NCBI GenBank assembly: GCA_003449595.1
Contig: DMHB01000010.1
Coordinates: 1 to 12,395 of the forward strand
Reading direction: 5' to 3'
DNA from: Microscillaceae bacterium
GTDB taxonomy: Bacteria > Bacteroidota > Bacteroidia > Cytophagales > Microscillaceae
DNA: 12,395 bases
Notes under the pieces: generated by a model
The model's database searches: none
Seen by the model: the letters and a program-made list of their open reading frames with translations, nothing else
Told to the model about the DNA's origin: nothing
Made by a program: the position numbers and the translations under genes
In this document: positions 7,275-12,395 of the stretch, in pieces
Layout: each line of letters starts with the position of its first letter
Position numbering within the stretch: the stretch's first letter is position 1

Positions 7275-8465
7275 TTAGGCAATAGCCAAGTCGATGGCCT
7301 GAAGAATTAATTGGCAGGCTTTTTCGATTTCTGCGGGCGTAATGGTCAGCGGTGGCGCGATGCGCATAGCGTTGTCGCAATACAAAAACCAGTCGGTTAG
7401 CACACCCAATTGGATGGCGTGGTCGATGATTTTTTTGAGCAAGGGAAAATCTTCAAATGCTACGGCCATCAACAGCCCTTTGTGGCGGATGCCTCGAATA
7501 GCAGGGTGCTTCAAATATTGCTTGAATAGGTCGGCTTTGGCTTCGGCTTGTTCTGCTAATTGTTCATCAACGATTACTTGCAAGTTGGCCAAGGCAGCCG
7601 CGCAACATACCGGATGACCGCCAAAGGTGGTAATATGCCCCAAAATAGGATTTTCTTTCAGGGCTTCCATCACTTGCCTTGAGGAAATGAAGGCTCCGAT
7701 GGGCATCCCGCCGCCCATTCCTTTGGCCAGCACAAGTATATCGGGCACCACGCCAAAGTGTTGGAAAGCCCATAGTTGGCCGGTGCGTCCAAACCCTGCT
7801 TGAATCTCGTCCAAAATCAACAAAGTGCCTGTTTGGGTGCAGCGCTGTCGCAAGGCTTGGAAATATTCGGCGCAAGCCACTTGCACGCCAGCTTCGCCTT
7901 GGATAGTTTCGATCAAAACAGCGGCTGTATGCGAGGTAATTTGCTCCAAATCGCGAAAGCTGCCATACACAATATGCCGCACATCGGGCAACAAGGGACG
8001 GTATTTGTTCTTGAATTGCTCTTGTCCGCTTACCGAAAGTGCGCCTTGTGTAGAGCCGTGGTAAGCGTTGAAGCAAGAAACCAATTCGGTGCGGCCTGTA
8101 AAGCGTTTGGCCAACTTCATAGCGCCTTCGATGGCTTCGCTGCCAGAGTTGGTAAAATATACATTGTCGAGCGGGCTGGGAAGTTGTTCGATCAAAGCCT
8201 TTGCCAGCTCGTTTTGCGGACTTTGCACCAATTCTCCATAGACCATCACGTGCAAATACTTGTCTAACTGCGCTTGGATGGCCTGTAATACACGAGGGTG
8301 GCGGTGGCCTATGTTGCTTACGCTGATACCCGAAATCAAATCTATGTAAGCCTTGCCTTGTGGGTCATAGAAATATACGCCTTCGGCGCGGCTTACTTCC
8401 AACATCAGAGGCGTTGGGCTGGTTTGCGCCAGGTATTGTAAGAAAAGTGCGCGCTGCGAGGTCAT
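7275..8465 (-). CDS. Class III PLP-dependent aminotransferase (ornithine/acetylornithine-type family)
   Basis: This 396-residue fold-type I PLP enzyme is of the class III (omega-amino acid) group. Visible motifs are GISVSNIGHRHPRVL (46-60), the phosphate-binding NSGSEA (106-111), AYHGST (134-139), the PLP-nitrogen-binding LILDEIQAGFGRTG (216-229, with D219), LAKGMGGGMPIGAF (246-259) with the Schiff-base lysine K248, and TTFGGHPVCCAAAL (279-292). A C-terminal MRIAPPLTIT (367-376) is typical. Such enzymes move an amino group from an omega-amine or amino acid to a 2-oxo acid; the substrate cannot be read from sequence, and acetylornithine, ornithine, 4-aminobutyrate or lysine derivatives are all possible. 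No arginine-synthesis genes lie nearby. The start overlaps the stop of the DinB-like gene by four bases (ATGA), so the two are likely translationally coupled. Confidence 0.88.
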   Translation of the reverse strand: MTSQRALFLQYLAQTSPTPLMLEVSRAEGVYFYDPQGKAYIDLISGISVSNIGHRHPRVLQAIQAQLDKYLHVMVYGELVQSPQNELAKALIEQLPSPLDNVYFTNSGSEAIEGAMKLAKRFTGRTELVSCFNAYHGSTQGALSVSGQEQFKNKYRPLLPDVRHIVYGSFRDLEQITSHTAAVLIETIQGEAGVQVACAEYFQALRQRCTQTGTLLILDEIQAGFGRTGQLWAFQHFGVVPDILVLAKGMGGGMPIGAFISSRQVMEALKENPILGHITTFGGHPVCCAAALANLQVIVDEQLAEQAEAKADLFKQYLKHPAIRGIRHKGLLMAVAFEDFPLLKKIIDHAIQLGVLTDWFLYCDNAMRIAPPLTITPAEIEKACQLILQAIDLAIA

Positions 8466-9001
8466 TGGCTAAGTGCTATCCCCAAAAAGGTATTCAAATC
8501 TTTGATTTGCCGCAGGTGATGGCGGAAGTGCATTTCGCCCAACTGAAACCACTCGCCGGCGCGGAGCATTCCCCAGGCCAAATGTTGGGTTTTATAAGCA
8601 CCGCCATCTTGTTGAACCTGCTCGGCCAAGGCTTGGTATTGCGCCAATACACCGGCCAAAGCTTCACGGTATGCCTCACGGGGTTGGGCAACCGGCTCAG
8701 GGCCACGCCATCCTTCAGGAATTTCGATTTTGATAGGCGGGAAGCTATTGTGTTGGTAGGCTTTTTCGCCGAACTCATTCTTGCCCCCTTCTGTGCTTCC
8801 TTTGCGCTGGGTGAGGCAGTTTTTGACTTGATACAAAAAGAAGCCTGCACTACTCACCAAGTGTTCATATAATTGACCAACCGACCAAGCTTTTTCGCTG
8901 GGCTTTAGGTTAAATTGTTCGTCGTTGTATTGTTCCAACGCTCGGGAGTAAAATGCAATGATTTTTGCTAAATCTTGGGTTACTTCGTTTACAGTACGCA
9001 T
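8462..9001 (-). CDS. DinB-fold (DinB_2 type) putative metal-binding protein
   Basis: This 179-residue cytoplasmic protein has the four-helix-bundle DinB/YfiT pattern. Helix 2 carries the AWSVGQLYEHLVSS segment with H47 (residues 38-51), and the last helix carries GEMHFRHHLRQIKDL (155-169) with H158 and H162. These three histidines match the family's divalent-metal triad. Members include damage-inducible proteins and thiol transferases, but many have no assigned activity, so no reaction is proposed. The gene starts 21 bp after trpC and ends in an ATGA overlap with the aminotransferase gene, placing it in the middle of a compact operon. It is unrelated to the DNA polymerase IV that also bears the name dinB. 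Confidence 0.8.
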   Translation of the reverse strand: MRTVNEVTQDLAKIIAFYSRALEQYNDEQFNLKPSEKAWSVGQLYEHLVSSAGFFLYQVKNCLTQRKGSTEGGKNEFGEKAYQHNSFPPIKIEIPEGWRGPEPVAQPREAYREALAGVLAQYQALAEQVQQDGGAYKTQHLAWGMLRAGEWFQLGEMHFRHHLRQIKDLNTFLGIALSQ

Positions 9002-9022
9002 ATTGAAAAAGTTAAGAAAAAA

Positions 9023-9829
9023 TCAAGAAATAGAAAGCAATGCCGATTCGACTGCTTGTTTGAATTGGATACAGGCGGCGGCAGGCTCGGCAGCACGCAT
9101 AAAATTTTCGCCAATGAGGAATGCCTGAAAACCGGCTTTCGACAATTGCACAATGCTTTCGGGCTGGCTCAACCCACTTTCCGAAACTTTGATAAACTCG
9201 GCAGGGATTTGTTCGGCCAACGCCAGCGAGGTGTCGATAGAAGTATGGAAAGTGTGCAAATTTCGGTTGTTGACCCCCACCAAATCTACAGAAGGATTGA
9301 GGTGGCTTTGCAGTTCGGCTTCGTTGTGTACCTCAAGCAGTACTTCCATCCCGAGGCTTTTCACAAATTGCGCCAAGCGTAAAGACACTTGGGGAGTTAG
9401 ACAGGCAGCAATCAACAGAATGAGGTCGGCGCCCAGTGCCCTTGCTTCGAGGATTTGATATTCGTCCAGCATAAAATCTTTCCGCAATAACGGAGTGTTC
9501 ACTTTTTGGCGTGCTTGCTCCAGATCTTGATCTTTGCCACCGAAAAACGAAGTATCGGTCAGCACAGAAATCGCTACAGCGCCAGCTTGCGCATACCCTG
9601 CTACCACCGTTTGCAGGTCAGCATCGGCGTTGATCCAACCTTTGGAGGGAGATTTTCTTTTGAACTCGGTAATGAACGCCGGAAAAGGGGTATTCAAAAT
9701 AGATTGGCGCGTAGAAACAGGGGGGAGTTGGTTTTTCGCACGTTGCTCAAGGGCTGAGTATGGGGTAATTTGTTGGCACTGAGCAATATGCAGTTTCTTT
9801 TGAGCTACAATTTCTTCGAGTATGGTCAT
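9023..9829 (-). CDS. trpC: Indole-3-glycerol phosphate synthase
   Basis: This 268-residue single-domain TIM barrel converts carboxyphenylamino-deoxyribulose phosphate to indole-3-glycerol phosphate, the fourth step from chorismate in tryptophan synthesis. The family's catalytic positions are present: E55 and K57 in TEFKRKSPSKG (54-64), K117 in LLRKDFMLDEYQI (114-126), E166 in LLEVHNE (164-170), the VGVNNRNL loop (184-191), VSESGL (215-220) and the phosphate-binding FLIGENFM (237-244). Its length is normal and there is no fused TrpF domain. It is preceded 9 bp upstream by a secreted protein of unknown function and followed 21 bp later by a DinB-like gene; no other trp gene lies in the window, so it is detached from the usual trp cluster. 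Expression is probably by read-through from the upstream gene. Confidence 0.96.
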   Translation of the reverse strand: MTILEEIVAQKKLHIAQCQQITPYSALEQRAKNQLPPVSTRQSILNTPFPAFITEFKRKSPSKGWINADADLQTVVAGYAQAGAVAISVLTDTSFFGGKDQDLEQARQKVNTPLLRKDFMLDEYQILEARALGADLILLIAACLTPQVSLRLAQFVKSLGMEVLLEVHNEAELQSHLNPSVDLVGVNNRNLHTFHTSIDTSLALAEQIPAEFIKVSESGLSQPESIVQLSKAGFQAFLIGENFMRAAEPAAACIQFKQAVESALLSIS

Positions 9830-9838
9830 AAAAGGGGG

Positions 9839-11356
9839 CTAATTGTTTTTTTTCTTTTTCTTCTGTGCTGATTCAGTAATGGCAACAGCATTGGGGTCGA
9901 AGCGCATACGACGCAAATAAGTAATTTTTTCGTTAGACACAGGATTAAAATAAGCTCCGTACAACACAAAATAATTGTCTTCAAGATGCACAAAATTATA
10001 GACTTGCTCCGAAGTATAAGAATTGGGAAATAAATCTTTGTAGGTCTGCATCACTTCATTTTGCAAAGATTCGGATTGATAAATGAATTTGCTGGTCAAG
10101 CCTATGTCATTGAAATAAGTCAACACCAAACTATCGCCTAACGAACCAAGCTGCACATTCGGCCTCAAAGTCATATTTTTAATATTGGAGAACTTGATAT
10201 AATTATCCCATTTTTTATTGCCATCCTCATCGAATCCTATCAAGGTTGCATAACGAGGGATATAACCATCAAACACTTGTGTAACGCTGCGCTGGTTAGA
10301 GTTATTAAAAACTTTATAAGACTCTCCATACCCTTCCACTGACAAAACTACCCCTTGCGGCACATCATACACTTTGTTATGAAAAATCATTTTATTGTAT
10401 AGTTTATGCTCACGGCCTCTTTTTCGCTTGCGCGAAGCCGCTTCTTTCAGCTGCTCCTGTCGCTTAGGCAAATGGCTGTAAAAATTGACCAAATCTACGA
10501 ACCTAAAAAACTTAGGCTGCAAAAATTCAGGATTACTTGGACTAAATGCCAAAGAAAAAGCGCCTTGCGGGAAGTTGGAGCAATGATGGGCAAAAGTACC
10601 TAATACCAGCTTTTTCTTACTTTCTATCGACTTGATAAGCACATTATTAAAATTATAGTTCTGCAAGCCGGGCACTTCTATTTTTTTCTGTAATCCCAGA
10701 ATATTCGAATAGGGATAAATACTGGTTTGGCAGTCTTGCCGGTCTTTGATAAAAAAGTAAATATTGTTGCTAATAAAATCCTCCGTAATATTTTGAATAC
10801 TGATATGTCGGTCATAAAACCCCGGCAAGATTCGGGTAGTCGTTTCGCCATCCATTTTTTGTAAAATAATCGATTTGTATCTGTAAACCCCGCTGATGAA
10901 TAAATTTTCATCCAACACCTTGAAATCGTTGATGTCTAATACCATACTTAGTTTAAAGTCTTGATAATTCATCACCCCATTCGACAAATCGATCTTCAAG
11001 ACACTGGCTTTGTTACTGGGCGCTGCTTCCTGCGCCAATACATAGAAGTATCCGTGATAGCTATCAAAGTATTTTTTCAAATCGCCTGAAAAGAAAAAAG
11101 GGATTTTATATAAACTCTGCCATCGTACTTGAAACTGGGTGTCTAAGCAGGTAACTAAATAGGAAAATGGTTTTTTGCCATCAGGCTGAATGATGAGAAT
11201 CCCACTTTTTTCTAAAAAATAAACGGTTGGTTCTCCTTTGCCTTTTAGATTGCTATTGACCAAATATTCTTGGTCTTTTACAAATTGCGCTTGGGCGCTG
11301 TATGGTACTGTAAGTACCACACTGAAAAGTGCCAATAAGAAAATTAAAAATTTCAT
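9839..11356 (-). CDS. Secreted protein of unknown function, possibly propeller-like; intact member of a tandem pair
   Basis: I do not recognise a family for this 505-residue protein. It begins with a clear signal peptide (hydrophobic core FLIFLLALFSVVLTV, cleavage probably after YSAQA at 23). ATG at 11356 was chosen because the longer frame from 11437 only adds 27 residues that would bury this peptide. The mature part is beta-rich, with short alternating hydrophobic strands and turns such as LIGFDEDGNKKWDN (372-385), which recall beta-propeller blades; this is inference only. A basic stretch lies at about 309-318 (RKRKRGREHK), and the protein ends in a lysine-rich tail (498-505, KKKKKNN). No catalytic motif or transmembrane helix after the signal peptide is seen. 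It is clearly homologous over its last 300 or so residues to the broken gene just upstream. It sits 9 bp before trpC and probably drives that operon. Confidence 0.75.
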   Translation of the reverse strand: MKFLIFLLALFSVVLTVPYSAQAQFVKDQEYLVNSNLKGKGEPTVYFLEKSGILIIQPDGKKPFSYLVTCLDTQFQVRWQSLYKIPFFFSGDLKKYFDSYHGYFYVLAQEAAPSNKASVLKIDLSNGVMNYQDFKLSMVLDINDFKVLDENLFISGVYRYKSIILQKMDGETTTRILPGFYDRHISIQNITEDFISNNIYFFIKDRQDCQTSIYPYSNILGLQKKIEVPGLQNYNFNNVLIKSIESKKKLVLGTFAHHCSNFPQGAFSLAFSPSNPEFLQPKFFRFVDLVNFYSHLPKRQEQLKEAASRKRKRGREHKLYNKMIFHNKVYDVPQGVVLSVEGYGESYKVFNNSNQRSVTQVFDGYIPRYATLIGFDEDGNKKWDNYIKFSNIKNMTLRPNVQLGSLGDSLVLTYFNDIGLTSKFIYQSESLQNEVMQTYKDLFPNSYTSEQVYNFVHLEDNYFVLYGAYFNPVSNEKITYLRRMRFDPNAVAITESAQKKKKKNN

Positions 11357-11381
11357 AACTTGTTTGAGAAAGGAATGGAAG

Positions 11382-11410
11382 CAAAATACTTTCTTTTCTT
11401 CAATTGTCAA
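11382..11410 (-). promoter_or_regulatory. Weak promoter candidate for the operon starting at 11356
   Basis: On the minus strand TTG at 11410-11408, inside TTGACAA, is followed after 19 bases by TATTTTG at 11388-11382, which is one base short of the TAnnTTTG pattern. It lies about 26 bases before the ATG at 11356. The TTG element falls within the direct repeats at 11404-11423. Confidence 0.2.
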
Positions 11411-11423
11411 CAGTTTGTCAACA
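11404..11423 (-). repeat. Two 9-bp direct repeats with 11-bp period upstream of the secreted-protein operon
   Basis: TGTTGACAA (minus strand) occurs at 11423-11415 and again at 11412-11404, with two bases between. Each copy contains the short dyad TTG-TCAA (plus strand). The 11-bp period, about one helical turn, and the position 48-67 bases before the start codon fit a protein-binding site, but no regulator is identified. Confidence 0.4.
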
Positions 11424-11494
11424 ATGAAGGTTCTCAAGCAATATGTAATAAACTGCTAAAACAGCAGGGGATGGTCTTTTCTGTGTGAAGATAG

Positions 11495-12395
11495 CTAATC
11501 CAAACTGGGAACATAACGCATTAGTCGTAAAAACCTAAGAGTCTCTCCATTTACTGGGGTAAAATAATCTCCTTGAAGTACAAATAGGTTTTCTTCGAGA
11601 CGCTCAAAATGGTAATAGCTGTCTAAATAGAATGAAGTCGGAAACAAAGACTTGTAAGTTTGAAATACTTCTTTATTTACGGTATTGGCTTGGTGAATCA
11701 ATTTGCTGGTCAAACCAGTTTGGCTAAAGTAGGCCAATACCAAACTATCGCCTAAAGCGCCTATTTGCAATCTTGGATCAACAATATGGTCTTCGGTGGT
11801 TGAGATAAGGTTTTCAAAAATTAGATGATTGTCCCAAAGCTTTTTACCCTCAGTGTCAAACCCAAGTAAGGTAACTTAACTTGGCGTGGATATGTTTTTC
11901 TTCCGAAATTTGGTGTGTGAATATTAACTACTGTGTTGTTAGTGTTTTCATAAGTTCCTTCCACAGCCAGCACCACCTCATCGGGCTTAAAGTTGTAAAG
12001 TTCGGTGCGGAAAGACATTTGTTTGAAGAACTTTTTAGGCTCTTCTCCATAATCCACTTTGCGTGTAAATTTAGCTCTTACTTTGGCTTGGCGCTTTTCG
12101 GGGAGGTGCGCATAAATACTGGGCATATCTACAAACCGAAAATAGCGGAATTTCCCCGTGTCATTTATAGTTGGATCGAACACCTTGCTAAATACGCCCA
12201 GCCCTGTGCCACTGAGTGATTGAGCAAAAGTACCCACTATCAATTTCTGCTTGCTCTCAAATAATTTTAGTTGAAAGTTGTTAAGAATGTATTGACTGTT
12301 GTCGAACAATTTAGGCGTTTTTTGAAAGCCCACTAAATTAGAATATAACACCATATTGTTCTCCAATTTTTGGTGGTTGTAGCTAAAAAAGTAAA
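11495..12395 (-). pseudogene. Frameshifted paralogue of the secreted protein at 9839-11356 (N-terminus outside window)
   Basis: The frame is open from the right window edge (12395) to a stop at 11821, and its protein aligns with residues about 200-372 of the intact neighbour. Shared blocks include VGTFA, YFRFVD followed by HLP, and VEG. After PRQV (near 11880) the frame runs into 19 unrelated residues and stops. Homology resumes in another frame with TLLGFDTEGKKLWDN, then LGDSLVLAYFSQTGLTSK, and continues to a stop at 11495. Removing one copy of a 5-bp tandem repeat at 11873-11882 restores a continuous frame, PRQVTLLGFDTEG. The C-terminus (RLMRYVPSLD) lacks the lysine-rich tail of the neighbour. 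As read, the gene yields a truncated product missing about 110 residues. A sequencing error cannot be excluded, since nothing else in the frame is decayed. Confidence 0.8.
11873..11882 (-). repeat. 5-bp tandem duplication causing the frameshift
   Basis: The plus strand reads AACTTAACTT (AAGTTAAGTT on the coding strand). With both copies the reading frame breaks; with one copy the codons become CAA GTT ACC TTA CTT GGG, giving Q-V-T-L-L-G, which matches A-T-L-I-G in the intact neighbour. Confidence 0.85.

Noticed and set aside
7567..8076. Minus-strand open frame of 169 codons within the aminotransferase
   Set aside because: It is an alternate frame of a gene with all class III motifs intact in the main frame.
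8360..8872. Plus-strand open frame of 170 codons opposite dinB and the aminotransferase start
   Set aside because: It is antisense to two well-supported genes, and its sequence shows no domain.
11357..11437. N-terminal extension of the secreted protein from the start at 11437
   Set aside because: It would place 27 charged residues before a textbook signal peptide and would overlap the direct repeats and promoter candidate.
11821..11882. Programmed ribosomal frameshift in the right-end gene
   Set aside because: There is no slippery heptamer or downstream structure, and the intact paralogue has no frameshift; a simple 5-bp duplication explains the break.

Overview
The window looks like ordinary chromosome from a member of the Bacteroidota, probably a Cytophagales-like bacterium. 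The evidence is the promoter elements (TTG / TAnnTTTG type rather than sigma70 -35/-10), the lack of clear Shine-Dalgarno sequences, and gene types typical of the phylum: a 7TMR-DISM receptor, a short RecQ with a late zinc cluster, a SiaB-family kinase, and secreted proteins with no known domain. I see no rRNA, tRNA, CRISPR array, transposase or prophage gene. No stretch longer than 300 bases lacks a gene.

Layout. At the left edge (1-622, minus) is the N-terminal part of a 7TMR-DISM membrane signalling protein that runs out of the window. It is divergent from recQ (751-2670, plus), and the 128-bp gap holds two opposed promoter candidates. After recQ come two plus-strand genes 11 bp apart that probably form an operon: a SiaB-family, histidine-kinase-like ATPase protein (2806-3408) and a secreted protein with a von Willebrand A-type MIDAS (3420-4727).

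The rest is on the minus strand and converges on that operon with only 12 bp between stop codons. In transcription order from the right edge it holds a secreted protein gene of unknown function that is broken by a 5-bp tandem duplication (12395-11495), an intact paralogue of it (11356-9839), trpC (9829-9023), a DinB-fold protein (9001-8462), a class III PLP aminotransferase (8465-7275, overlapping dinB by ATGA) and pheT (7187-4740). The run from the intact paralogue to the aminotransferase has gaps of 9 bp, 21 bp and -4 bp and is probably one transcription unit. pheT follows after 87 bp and may have its own promoter.

The genes do not add up to one pathway. The minus-strand unit mixes tryptophan synthesis (trpC without its usual trp neighbours), a putative metal-binding DinB protein, an aminotransferase and a tRNA synthetase subunit. 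The least explained material is the tandem pair of exported proteins at the right end, one intact and one frameshifted, and the SiaB-VWA gene pair. I do not see strong evidence for a new defence or mobile system here.
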